Shown here: positions 1 through 7,702 of the stretch, piece by piece
How positions within the stretch are numbered: position 1 is the first letter of the stretch
Layout of the letters: every line of letters begins with the position of its first letter
NCBI GenBank assembly: GCA_965276955.1
Contig: CBDIBP010000048.1
Span: 1-64,000, forward strand
Length of the DNA: 64,000 nt
Source of the DNA: JABDEZ01 sp965276955
Lineage (GTDB): Bacteria > Bacteroidota > Bacteroidia > Chitinophagales > Chitinophagaceae
Direction of reading: 5' to 3'
Notes under the pieces: generated by a model
Seen by the model: only the letters and a program-made list of their open reading frames with translations
What the model was told of the DNA's origin: nothing
The model's database searches: none
Made by a program: the position numbers and the translations under genes

Positions 1-31
1 GATAATACCTAAAATATGCGCAATTCCTTTT

Positions 32-547
32 TCAAGATACACGTGAAAATATACTTTCCCTGTCTCCTTTCACTACCATCTCAAAGCCTGTTTCGTCATC
101 ATTATATTCGAACTCAGAATCGTAAACCTCCCATTCATTTCCATTAATAACAGCAATAGCCTTTCCATTTTTATCGCGCACAACAATATCTATGAATAGC
201 TTACCTTCTTTGACATACAATCGAAACGGTGCTGGGAAACCAAGTAGGTCATTCCAACCTTTAACAAGCACATCCCAATCAACTGCAGCATTGTTATCGG
301 CTCCAAACGCAATCTTTGGAAAGGTTGCTCCATTGAGATCATCAATTTGTCCAAAACGAGATTCTACTTTCTCGATTAGTTCGTCTTTCTGCCATTTCAT
401 ATATGAGACATACGCTCCTGCTCCCGCTGCAAGAACAGTAATAATAAGTATACTGCGTTCTGCCCAATTGGTACCCTTCCATTTCCCTTTGACAAATAGT
501 GTAAGTATTGGTATTAAAATTGCAAAAAATAAAGTGAGATAGATCAT
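32..547 (-). CDS. Hypothetical membrane-anchored protein
   Basis: A 171-residue protein starting at an ATG (545-547). Residues 1-18 are strongly hydrophobic, a short basic stretch follows (KGKWKG), and a second hydrophobic segment lies at about residues 30-50. This suggests two membrane helices and a soluble C-terminal domain of about 120 residues rich in Asp and Glu. I do not recognise the family. The AT-rich composition differs a little from the housekeeping genes further right. The stop is only 31 bases from the window edge, so its downstream neighbour is not visible. Being a real gene is supported by the unbroken frame and the sensible membrane topology; function is unknown. Confidence 0.65.
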   Translation of the reverse strand: MIYLTLFFAILIPILTLFVKGKWKGTNWAERSILIITVLAAGAGAYVSYMKWQKDELIEKVESRFGQIDDLNGATFPKIAFGADNNAAVDWDVLVKGWNDLLGFPAPFRLYVKEGKLFIDIVVRDKNGKAIAVINGNEWEVYDSEFEYNDDETGFEMVVKGDRESIFSRVS

Positions 548-945
548 GATTTCATTACAAAATGTTACTTTAAATATGATAATAGGTTGGAATGACGGTC
601 GCCCGGAAGTGGGATTGTATATGATTCAGAGAATGGACTCAAAGTCTATTATGTAATTCATAAACTTTAGGGGTGCCTCCTCTTGCAACGTAAGTTCAAA
701 TCAATATCTGTAATCAATGGTATGTTGACAATAGCTTGGGGATTATTTAAGAACTGCATTGCAATATCTTTCATTTTGTTAGGTTTGTTCGGCCGAGGTA
801 TAGTATAAACCATCACCTTGGTTGATAATTTCCTTTTGCATGTTTCGAAATATTTGAATTCAAAAAACAGTATAAATAATACTTTAATAAATATTAAGAA
901 TAACTAACCGCATCAAAACTGTAGGAGAAATAAAGATATGAAAAT
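548..945. other. Intergenic region without a convincing gene
   Basis: AT-rich spacer. The only thing of note is a 28-codon ORF at 722-808 (plus) encoding a very hydrophobic peptide beginning MLTIAWGLFKN, which could be a remnant or chance. No RNA gene or terminator was recognised. Confidence 0.4.
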
Positions 946-1105
946 TTCTGCCGTTGTTTGTGTTCTTCACCAACAACGACGGACGCTGGTAGTTAATACT
1001 ACATGTGAGGCATTCAATTCAGTGCAACTTATCTATAGATTTCTCATGACGACCCATATAGTGCCGTCCTATCGCGAGTTGGTGAAGAACACAACAACGG
1101 CAGAA
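946..1105. repeat. Inverted-repeat element (MITE/REP-like)
   Basis: Two near-identical arms in inverted orientation, at about 946-974 and 1078-1105. They share the core CTGCCGTTGTT and GTGTTCTTCACCAAC and differ by one inserted base. The left arm is also an imperfect hairpin by itself (CCGTTGTT near 951, AACAACGACGG near 972). The 103-base interior has no ORF. The right arm begins 6 bases beyond the stop codon of the minus-strand gene at 1112-1555. Related GTTGTTG...CAACAAC palindromes occur at 30681-30705 and 46781-46815, which suggests a dispersed small family. Confidence 0.6.
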
Positions 1106-1111
1106 TAAATC

Positions 1112-1555
1112 CTATGGTTTAAAAGTCTCACGACCTTTATATTGCTTAAGACCAGCATCTTCATAAAAAACAAGTTCATAGGTATCTGGCTCACCTGGCA
1201 AACCACCTTGATAGGCGCCAACAGTATGTTTTTCAACAAAACCCATATCATTCCTATTCAAAATATTTCCGTTCTGTAGATGCTTTATTTCATATAGCTC
1301 GTAGGCTTTTCTATTATCTACTATCTCAACAACCATTTTGTTCGTACCAGCTTTCTTTGCTATGTCTTTTACAATGTATCTACAATACGCTTTATAATCA
1401 TCTTTTGCAGGATTGATCGGTCTTATGATCGCGGTATACCAATCCATCATCTCTCCATGATTTGTTCTTTTATGTAGTTCATAGGATATGCTTTTAGTTT
1501 GCGCAAAGGCACCAAAAGAAATAATGCATAAACCTATAAGTGCTAAACTTTTCAT
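1112..1555 (-). CDS. Hypothetical secreted protein
   Basis: A 147-residue protein with a clean N-terminal signal peptide (MKSLALIGLCIISFGAFAQ, cleavage expected after AFA). The mature part of about 128 residues is mixed alpha/beta in look, with repeated Tyr and Lys and two Cys. No recognised domain. Export to the periplasm or outside is the only functional inference. It is a single gene, with a tRNA upstream on the same strand and the inverted-repeat element immediately downstream. Confidence 0.65.
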   Translation of the reverse strand: MKSLALIGLCIISFGAFAQTKSISYELHKRTNHGEMMDWYTAIIRPINPAKDDYKAYCRYIVKDIAKKAGTNKMVVEIVDNRKAYELYEIKHLQNGNILNRNDMGFVEKHTVGAYQGGLPGEPDTYELVFYEDAGLKQYKGRETFKP

Positions 1556-1622
1556 GACATTTAATTTGTCCTACAATGTAATACATTAATTGAAAAAATC
1601 AATATGTATGTTTCTTATGCAT

Positions 1623-1650
1623 AAAAAAAGCCCAACATCTCTGTTGAGCT
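1623..1650 (-). terminator. Rho-independent terminator after tRNA-Pro
   Basis: Read on the minus strand: AGCTCAACA, loop GAGA, TGTTGGGCT, then TTTTTTT. A 9-bp stem with one G-T pair followed by a T run, placed 7 bases downstream of the tRNA 3' end. Confidence 0.8.
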
Positions 1651-1656
1651 TTCAAG

Positions 1657-1730
1657 TCGGGAAGACAGGATTCGAACCTGCGACCACATGACCCCCAGCC
1701 ATGTACGCTACCGGGCTGCGCTACTTCCCG
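1657..1730 (-). tRNA. tRNA-Pro (anticodon GGG)
   Basis: Minus strand. The 7-bp acceptor stem is CGGGAAG/CTTCCCG with discriminator A. The anticodon stem CATGG/TCATG (one G-U pair) encloses loop CTGGGGG, giving anticodon GGG. The T arm contains GGTTCGAATCC. No CCA is encoded. The GGG anticodon reads proline codons CCC and CCU. Confidence 0.95.
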
Positions 1731-1782
1731 AAAATTTTCCGGACTGCAAATATAATAAATAGATCAAACCGGGCAAACCATG

Positions 1783-2394
1783 TTAGTGCAACCGTGATGA
1801 TATAAGGTTCATGAACTCACTGCGCGTTTCGCTGGCCTGGAACTGGCCGCTAAATGCTGATGTAGTAGTGACACTATTTTGCTTCTGCACGCCACGCATC
1901 ATCATGCACAGGTGCTGGGCCTCTATCACTACGGCTACGCCCTGCGGGTCGAGCGCTTCCTGTATGGCATCGAGTATCTGGTGGGTGAGGCGCTCCTGCA
2001 CCTGCAGGCGGCGGGCAAAACAATCGACCACACGGGCTATTTTGCTTAGGCCTGTGATGTAGCCATTGGGTATATAAGCAATGTGCGCCTTACCAAAGAA
2101 GGGCAGCATGTGGTGCTCGCACAGCGAATATAGTTCTATGTCTTTCACGATCACCATCTCGCTGTACGACTCGTGAAATTTGGCTGAATTCAGTATCTCT
2201 CGCGCATCCATATCATACCCCTGCGTGATGAACTGCATTGCCTTGGCCACACGCTCAGGTGTTTTTAGCAAGCCTTCGCGCTCAGGATCTTCTCCCAGCA
2301 GCTCTATGGCCGAGCGGTAACTATCGGCAAGCTTGGCGGTCACCTCTTCGTTGTATGTTTCTGTTTTGTTGTACACTATCTGTAAGTTGAACAA
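1783..2394 (-). CDS. folE: GTP cyclohydrolase I
   Basis: A 203-residue protein of normal bacterial FolE size. FolE converts GTP to 7,8-dihydroneopterin triphosphate, the first step of folate and tetrahydrobiopterin synthesis, and acts as a cytosolic homodecamer. The family features seen are the zinc/active-site stretch SLCEHHMLPFFGKAHIAYIP, the GLSKIARVVD helix with QVQERLT, and the second zinc-ligand segment AQHLCMMMRGVQKQ. The N-terminal PERVAKA helix is also typical. It lies 7 bases downstream of the pterin synthase gene on the same strand, so the two are probably one operon making a reduced pterin. The start is an ATG with little Shine-Dalgarno, as is common in Bacteroidota. Confidence 0.97.
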   Translation of the reverse strand: MFNLQIVYNKTETYNEEVTAKLADSYRSAIELLGEDPEREGLLKTPERVAKAMQFITQGYDMDAREILNSAKFHESYSEMVIVKDIELYSLCEHHMLPFFGKAHIAYIPNGYITGLSKIARVVDCFARRLQVQERLTHQILDAIQEALDPQGVAVVIEAQHLCMMMRGVQKQNSVTTTSAFSGQFQASETRSEFMNLISSRLH

Positions 2395-2401
2395 GTAAAA
2401 A

Positions 2402-2815
2402 TTAGCCGCCGTAATACTCTACATATATGCGCGGGGTCTCCATCAGCTTCACACAGTGCAGTTGCACGCCATCTTTATTGATGTGTGGCGCCAGTTCGTT
2501 CCATATCCCTATAGCAAAGTTCTCGGCACTGGTCAACTTACCTTTCATAAAGTCCACATCCATATTCAGATTGCTGTGATCTACTTTTTCTATGATCACA
2601 TCCTTTATGAGGTTGCCCAGTGTTTTGGCATTGTACACAAAACCGGTGTCGGGGTTAGGCTGGCCTTTCACTGTTACATACAGCTCGTAGTTGTGTCCAT
2701 GCCAGTTGGTATTCGAGCATTTACCAAACACTTCTTTATTCTGCTCTTCGCTCCAGTTCTCGTTATATAATTTGTGTGCTGCATTAAAATGCTCTACACG
2801 GGTCAAGTACACCAT
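2402..2815 (-). CDS. 6-pyruvoyl tetrahydropterin synthase family protein (PTPS-like)
   Basis: 137 residues from the ATG at 2813-2815 (MVYLTRVEHFNAAH). An upstream in-frame extension to 2860 looks untranslated. The family converts 7,8-dihydroneopterin triphosphate to 6-pyruvoyltetrahydropterin (PTPS) or to the queuosine precursor (QueD). Zinc ligands are His in HFNAAH and both His of HGH. The catalytic Cys sits in GKCSNTNWHGHNY, that is C-x5-HGH, as in animal PTPS and unlike the C-x3-HGH of QueD. The segment VDHSNLNMDV and the later TSAENFAIGIW also match animal-type PTPS. Co-transcription with folE fits a tetrahydrobiopterin route. A sepiapterin reductase is not in the window, so queuosine synthesis is not excluded. 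Confidence 0.9.
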   Translation of the reverse strand: MVYLTRVEHFNAAHKLYNENWSEEQNKEVFGKCSNTNWHGHNYELYVTVKGQPNPDTGFVYNAKTLGNLIKDVIIEKVDHSNLNMDVDFMKGKLTSAENFAIGIWNELAPHINKDGVQLHCVKLMETPRIYVEYYGG

Positions 2816-2974
2816 CTTCAAAATTTTGTGCAAAATTAAGATTACGGGATGGCATATCAAAAAATGTTAATTATAGCGGTATAGGTTAGACTCTCCGACC
2901 CTACATATTATGGTAATGTGCTGGAGTAAACTTATTATGTTTTTGCCCTTCCATTATTCCTGTCCATGTTGTCA

Positions 2975-3115
2975 TTTCTTTTTTGGCGGCAAAAAAGAAA
3001 CAAAAAAGCCGCCCCTAATGCCCATCGCTCCGCGGGCATAGGGGTTAGCGCTGCTGCGTGTGGTAGCAGGCTCGATGGCGGGCCACTGGTTTTTGCAAGC
3101 GATGAAGGATCGCAG
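2975..3115. repeat. Cluster of three hairpins in a non-coding spacer
   Basis: The 404-base spacer 2816-3219 contains a perfect 11-bp palindrome with 4-base loop at 2975-3000 (TTTCTTTTTTG/CAAAAAAGAAA). A strong hairpin at 3012-3044 (CCCCTAATGCCC/GGGCATAGGGG, one bulge) and a GCGAT/ATCGC hairpin near 3099-3113 follow. Short ORFs cross it on both strands but look like low-complexity by-products. I infer a structured intergenic repeat; the rest of the spacer holds the mqnB promoter. Confidence 0.5.
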
Positions 3116-3207
3116 CAAAAAAGGTGGCTGAATATGGACTCAGCTTTGCACATAACTCCTTTATCCGTATTTGAATGTTATGACCGGTTCTTTTTCACCG
3201 ATACCAT

Positions 3208-3215
3208 TACTTTTG
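3208..3215 (+). promoter_or_regulatory. Candidate -7 box (TACTTTTG) of mqnB
   Basis: Exact match to the Bacteroidota TAnnTTTG -7 element, only 4 bases before the mqnB ATG, which would give an almost leaderless mRNA. No clear TTTG -33 box. Confidence 0.4.
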
Positions 3216-3219
3216 CCAT

Positions 3220-3891
3220 ATGAAAATACTTCTTGTGGTGGCAACACAGCCGGAGATAGGGCCTTTATTGCAATATCTGCAACAGCATTGGCAGTCTATT
3301 GACAGCACCACCTTCATGCATGGCGTTGATACAATAAGCATATGCACCACAGGCGTGGGTATGGTGGCTACCACTTATGCTGTTGCTAAGGCATTGCTGG
3401 CAGATAATTACGATGTGGCAATACAGGCAGGCGTAGGGGGCACTTTCGACAGGAACACGCCACTGGGCACTGTAGTAAGGATAGCCGCAGAGCAATATGG
3501 CGACCTGGGCGCAGAAGACCATGATGCCTACCTGGAAATGTTCGATATAGGATTGATACAAAAAGATGAACATCCTTTTACAGCTGGCAAACTGCCAGCA
3601 CCTGAAACAGCCTATTTTCAACACCTACCTGTGGCGAACGGTATAACGGTGAACACGGTGAGTGGTAATGCCCCAACCATATCCGCACGCACGGCACGCT
3701 ACGGCACGCCTGTAGAGAGTATGGAAGGCGCTGCATTCCACTATGTGTGCCTGCAGGAGCATGTGCCATTTGTGCAGATAAGGGGTATTAGCAACTATGT
3801 TGAGCCCCGCAACCGGGCTGCCTGGAACATGAAGGGTGCCATCATCAATTTGAACAATACACTGATAGATCTTTTAAAGACGGCAGAGTAG
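3220..3891 (+). CDS. mqnB: Futalosine hydrolase
   Basis: A 223-residue member of the MTA/SAH nucleosidase superfamily. MqnB cleaves futalosine to dehypoxanthine futalosine and hypoxanthine in the futalosine route to menaquinone. The family signatures are the glycine-rich TTGVGMVATTYAVAKAL, the base-pocket region QAGVGGTFD and the ribose-binding VESMEGAAFHYVCLQ with its conserved Glu, followed by IRGISNYVEPRNR. Futalosine hydrolase rather than MTA/SAH nucleosidase is chosen because mqnD follows 38 bases downstream on the same strand. The other route genes (mqnA, mqnC, mqnE) are not in the window. The gene ends in TAG. Confidence 0.93.
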   Translation: MKILLVVATQPEIGPLLQYLQQHWQSIDSTTFMHGVDTISICTTGVGMVATTYAVAKALLADNYDVAIQAGVGGTFDRNTPLGTVVRIAAEQYGDLGAEDHDAYLEMFDIGLIQKDEHPFTAGKLPAPETAYFQHLPVANGITVNTVSGNAPTISARTARYGTPVESMEGAAFHYVCLQEHVPFVQIRGISNYVEPRNRAAWNMKGAIINLNNTLIDLLKTAE

Positions 3892-3902
3892 CGTTGCCCG
3901 CT

Positions 3903-3910
3903 TACCTTTG
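3903..3910 (+). promoter_or_regulatory. Candidate -7 box (TACCTTTG) before mqnD
   Basis: Matches TAnnTTTG and lies 19 bases upstream of the mqnD ATG, in the short gap after mqnB. It may give mqnD its own transcript in addition to readthrough. No -33 TTTG was seen. Confidence 0.35.
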
Positions 3911-3929
3911 CCCCACTTTTAGATAGCAT

Positions 3930-4760
3930 ATGAAACTTACCATCGGCTTTAGCCCCTGCCCCAACGATACATTTATTTTTGATGCCATGATAAACGGCAA
4001 GATAGACACCCGTGGACTCACCTTCGACTATGTGCTGGAAGATGTGGCTACGCTAAACAAATGGGCCGAAGAGGCCAAGCTGGATATTACCAAGCTCAGC
4101 TACAGTACCTTTTTGCATACGGTGCAGCAATATGCACTACTGCATACGGGCAGTGCGCTGGGCAAGGGTGTAGGGCCACTACTGATAGCTAATAGTGCGC
4201 TGGACCTTAAGCACATCGAAAACTTTAAGATAGCCATACCGGGGTTTAATACTACTGCCAATTTGCTGTTGTCGCTGGCTTTCCCGCAGGCGAAGAACAA
4301 AACTGAGGTGATATTCAGCGATATAGAAGCTAAGGTGCTGGACGGTATTTATGATGCCGGACTTATCATACATGAAAGCAGGTTTACCTATGCGCAAAAG
4401 GGCCTTACCAAGCTCATAGACTTGGGCGACTGGTGGGAGAACACCATGAACGCAGCCATACCACTGGGCGGTATAGTGATGAAGCGCAGCTACGATGCGG
4501 AACTATGCGCTACGGTAGATGCTGTGATAAAGGACAGCCTGCAATACAGCTGGGATAACTACCCAACACTGGCACCCTTTGTGACCGAACATGCGCAGGA
4601 AATGGACGAAAGCGTAATGCGCCAGCACATAGACCTCTATGTGAACAACTACAGTACTGACCTTGGTGAAGAAGGCAGGAAAGCTGTGGTGACCCTTTTT
4701 GAGACCGCTAAGAAAAGTGGGTTGGTAAAGGAGGAGTTGCCTGGGAATATATTTTATTGA
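3930..4760 (+). CDS. mqnD: 1,4-dihydroxy-6-naphthoate synthase
   Basis: 276 residues, the normal size. MqnD converts cyclic dehypoxanthine futalosine to 1,4-dihydroxy-6-naphthoate in menaquinone synthesis. It has a periplasmic-binding-protein type fold. The N-terminal signature TIGFSPCPNDTFIFDAMING and the DVATLNKWAEEAKLDITKLSY segment are characteristic. It pairs with mqnB upstream. Its last 7 bases overlap the 3' end of the convergent hpt gene (4754-4760), with no terminator between them. Confidence 0.95.
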   Translation: MKLTIGFSPCPNDTFIFDAMINGKIDTRGLTFDYVLEDVATLNKWAEEAKLDITKLSYSTFLHTVQQYALLHTGSALGKGVGPLLIANSALDLKHIENFKIAIPGFNTTANLLLSLAFPQAKNKTEVIFSDIEAKVLDGIYDAGLIIHESRFTYAQKGLTKLIDLGDWWENTMNAAIPLGGIVMKRSYDAELCATVDAVIKDSLQYSWDNYPTLAPFVTEHAQEMDESVMRQHIDLYVNNYSTDLGEEGRKAVVTLFETAKKSGLVKEELPGNIFY

Positions 4761-5299
4761 TCTTCTGAAAGGATATAAAGATCTGGCAGGTTGCGGCCCA
4801 GCTTGTCGTAGTCGAGGCCGTAGCCTACTACAAATTTGTTCTCTATCTCAAAGCAAATATAGTCGGCCTTGATATCATCGTATTTCAGTGCTGATGGCTT
4901 GGTGAGGAAGGTGGCTATTTTTACTGATGCCGGATGGCGGTGCTGTATCTCTGGCAGGAAGGAGTGCAGTGTTTTGCCGGTATCAATGATATCCTCTACT
5001 ATGATTACGTGACGGCCATGCAGGTCTTCTTCCATGCCTATTGCAGTTACTACATTGCCGGTAGATGATGTGCCTTTATAGGATGCCAGCTTGATGAAAG
5101 ATATCTCCGCATCGACGGTGACACCCCTGAACAGATCGGCAGCAAAAATGAAAGAGCCATTAAGTATACAAAGGAACAAAGGGTTCAGCCCGTTGTAGTC
5201 CTCATTGATACGTGCGGCTATAGCCGACACACGCTTCAATATATCTTCGCGACTTATGAAAACGCCGAATGTTTTATCGTGTATGGTCACTTTGCTCAT
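4754..5299 (-). CDS. hpt: Hypoxanthine phosphoribosyltransferase
   Basis: 181 residues. It salvages hypoxanthine (and usually guanine) with PRPP to form IMP/GMP in the cytosol. The PRPP-binding motif VIIVEDIIDTGKTL is present, the PPi loop region is LNGSFIFAADL, and the purine-binding segment near the C terminus includes FVVGYGLDYD. The 5' end overlaps the upstream glucosaminidase gene by 4 bases (ATGA), indicating translational coupling. Proximity to mqnB is notable because the MqnB reaction releases hypoxanthine, although hpt is on the opposite strand. Confidence 0.95.
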   Translation of the reverse strand: MSKVTIHDKTFGVFISREDILKRVSAIAARINEDYNGLNPLFLCILNGSFIFAADLFRGVTVDAEISFIKLASYKGTSSTGNVVTAIGMEEDLHGRHVIIVEDIIDTGKTLHSFLPEIQHRHPASVKIATFLTKPSALKYDDIKADYICFEIENKFVVGYGLDYDKLGRNLPDLYILSEDQ

Positions 5300-7044
5300 G
5301 GTAGTTTGTTCACTTTCAGGCGCTGGCCTATTTCTACTGTTGCTTTTTTAAGGTCGTTCAGTTCCATTAGTTCGGGCACTGTCATCCCGGCACGTTTAGC
5401 TATGTTGAATGCGGTATCGCCTTTCTTAACCGTATAAATTCTTACACCCACTTTTGTTGCTTCTGGTCTTGCCTGTACAGGTTTCGGAGCTATTGTAGTT
5501 ACAGGTTTTGCAGGGGCGGTAGCAGCAGTCTTGGCGGCCGCTCTATTATCATCGGCATATACCACCCTATCCAGCTTTGCCTTTAGTAATGATAGTTCAT
5601 CTTGCGGTGGGCCTTGCGGCTCTGCTGCCGGTTGTGTAGTGGTTGTGGGTGGGGCATCTACTTTTACGGGGGCTGTGGTCTCCTTTGTTTCCGGTGCAGT
5701 GGTTGATGCGGTCACATTATCAGCGTTGGTGTTAGCTGTAACAGCCTGCTGTATTGCTATGTTATCTGCTTGCTGCGCGGCGGGTCTTGCAGGTGCGGCC
5801 ATCTCTGGTTTTTCTACATAGGCATCATTATACACGGTGGTGGCTGTTGGCACCTCAGCGGTTCGCCTTGTAGCGGGCAATTCACTCTTCGATATATAAT
5901 CGTTTTGTTTTGTAGCTGCTGATCTTGCCAGCGTTCCATCTGTGAACTGCGGCACATTTACCAGATTTGGTTTTGTATCTGCGTAGCTTTTTAGGCGCAA
6001 TACTGTGCCGGGGGCAGGCTCCTCGCCCAGCCTCATCTTGTTGTATGCCAGCAGGCGCTGCAGCTGCATAGGTTCGTCCTGGGCTATCTGCCACATGGTC
6101 TCTCCACGTGCCACCACATGTTGTTCGTGCTTGCCCTTCGCTGGTTTCTTCTCCAGGTACAGGTACATATCGCTGGCAAGGGGCACATCGCGCAGGTCGT
6201 TATATTCCAATAATTTTTCGTACCGCAGATCGTACAGTACAGCATACTGCAGTACCATATCGCCCTTGTATGCTTTTATGGCTTTCAGGCCCTTTACGGT
6301 CTGTATACCACTTGTGTGCTCTACGGTATTTACCAGTACAGGGCCAGATGGCTTAGGTGTGGTCGTGATACTGGCGCGGGCCTCATCTGCAGCATCTTCT
6401 ATCTTTTTAAATGCAGGGCTATCTACAGCAGGTACGGTCTCGGTAAAGGCTGCTGCATAGCGCCTATCTTCCTTCGGCTTTGGCGCCTTGTATACCAGGT
6501 TGGTATTAAGCGCAGTATATGTGTATGTCTGCAGCTCAAAATCCTCTATTATCTTTATCAGCTTTTGTGCATACACAGGGTTGGTGGCATACCCGCACTT
6601 TTTAAGGCCATAGGCCCAGGCTACATAATCTGTAGGCGACAACTTGAACAGCGATGCATACCGGGTTCCTGTTCTCAGATAGTCTGAATGGTCCTTATAC
6701 GAATCGTTAGCGCAACCATACTTTCTAAAACATTCGTTAGGTGCATCGTCTGTATGTGCAAAGGTAGCACCCCGCCATTCTTTTTTGCACTTGATGCCAA
6801 AGTGGTTATTGGCATTTGTAGCCAGTACACTGCAGCCAGCTTCGGTCTCCAGTATGCCCTGCCCCAGTGTTATAGAGGCCGGCACGCCGCTGCGCAATTG
6901 CTCCTGTATAGCTAGGTCCTGGTAAGCATCCACATATTTTTTTACCTTATCGCTATAGCTATCCTGCGCAGTTGCCCCGGCAACTATGCAGATCACCATG
7001 ATACAGGTCATCAGCCACTTTCTCATACTTATATCTTTTAGCAT
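5296..7044 (-). CDS. Glucosaminidase (GH73-like) with two LysM domains
   Basis: About 582 residues from the ATG at 7042-7044, which overlaps the upstream stop by one base; an alternative start is the ATG at 7021-7023, directly before the signal peptide MRKWLMTCIMVICIVAGATA. A glucosaminidase domain follows (about 35-170), with the expected catalytic Glu in LGQGILETEAGCS, then NNHFGIKCK and DHSDYLRTGTRY. One LysM lies near residues 310-355 (HVVARGETMWQIA) and one at the C terminus (YTVKKGDTAFNIAKRAGM). Between them is a long low-complexity Ala/Thr/Pro linker. The protein should bind and cut peptidoglycan outside the inner membrane, in wall turnover or daughter-cell separation. Confidence 0.92.
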   Translation of the reverse strand: MLKDISMRKWLMTCIMVICIVAGATAQDSYSDKVKKYVDAYQDLAIQEQLRSGVPASITLGQGILETEAGCSVLATNANNHFGIKCKKEWRGATFAHTDDAPNECFRKYGCANDSYKDHSDYLRTGTRYASLFKLSPTDYVAWAYGLKKCGYATNPVYAQKLIKIIEDFELQTYTYTALNTNLVYKAPKPKEDRRYAAAFTETVPAVDSPAFKKIEDAADEARASITTTPKPSGPVLVNTVEHTSGIQTVKGLKAIKAYKGDMVLQYAVLYDLRYEKLLEYNDLRDVPLASDMYLYLEKKPAKGKHEQHVVARGETMWQIAQDEPMQLQRLLAYNKMRLGEEPAPGTVLRLKSYADTKPNLVNVPQFTDGTLARSAATKQNDYISKSELPATRRTAEVPTATTVYNDAYVEKPEMAAPARPAAQQADNIAIQQAVTANTNADNVTASTTAPETKETTAPVKVDAPPTTTTQPAAEPQGPPQDELSLLKAKLDRVVYADDNRAAAKTAATAPAKPVTTIAPKPVQARPEATKVGVRIYTVKKGDTAFNIAKRAGMTVPELMELNDLKKATVEIGQRLKVNKLP

Positions 7045-7697
7045 CAAACTGCTATTTTTCGCATTATCATTATACCGTCGCGCAGGGGCAGCAATAATCG
7101 CTCTACCCGCGGGTCGGCATTCACTTTTTCGTTAAAGGCGTGCATAGCCTTAGCCTTTTTGCCCTGTTGCTCGTGCGGCAGCAGTACATCGCCCTCGTAC
7201 AGCACATTGTCGGCCAGTATAAAACCACCTACCGGTACTTTGTCAAACACCAGATCGTAGTATAGGTTGTAGCCCGCCTTATCAGCATCTATAAATACCA
7301 GGTCGTATGTTTTGTCTAACGATGGTATTATCTGCCGGGCATCCCCAATGTGCTGGGTTATTTTATGCTCCACGCCTGCGGCGCGAAAATAACGAAAACT
7401 AATGTCTTCCAGTTCCTCATTCACATCTATAGTGTCCAGGTGGCCACCTTCAGCAAGGCCCTGTGCCAGGCATATGGCCGAGTAGCCCGTATAAGTACCT
7501 ATTTCCAAAATATGTCTGGGCTTCACCATGTGGCTCACCATCTGCAAAAAACCACCCTGCAAGTGGCCCGATAACATTACCGGGCTGTGCACTTTCAAGT
7601 ATGTCTCCCGGTTCAGCGCAGCCAGTTGCGGGGTCTCGGGAGTGCTATACTTTTCTGCATAGTCGTTAAGCGCTTGTGCTATCAGTATCTTGGTCAT
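7044..7697 (-). CDS. SAM-dependent O-methyltransferase (caffeoyl-CoA OMT/YrrM family)
   Basis: 217 residues, normal for the family. The SAM-binding motif I is ILEIGTYTGYSAICLAQGL, motif II is LDTIDVNEEL, and the metal/substrate region is DLVFIDADKAGYN followed by GGFILADNVLYEGDV. These enzymes methylate hydroxyl groups in a divalent-metal dependent way, but the substrate cannot be read from sequence. It is in the minus-strand run between the LOG gene (5-base gap) and the glucosaminidase gene (1-base overlap), so it is likely part of that operon. Confidence 0.92.
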   Translation of the reverse strand: MTKILIAQALNDYAEKYSTPETPQLAALNRETYLKVHSPVMLSGHLQGGFLQMVSHMVKPRHILEIGTYTGYSAICLAQGLAEGGHLDTIDVNEELEDISFRYFRAAGVEHKITQHIGDARQIIPSLDKTYDLVFIDADKAGYNLYYDLVFDKVPVGGFILADNVLYEGDVLLPHEQQGKKAKAMHAFNEKVNADPRVERLLLPLRDGIMIMRKIAV

Positions 7698-7702
7698 AGC
7701 GG

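Noticed and set aside
2935..3223. Overlapping short ORFs on both strands in the hairpin spacer
   Set aside because: They run through palindromes, have no homology or start signals, and mirror each other.
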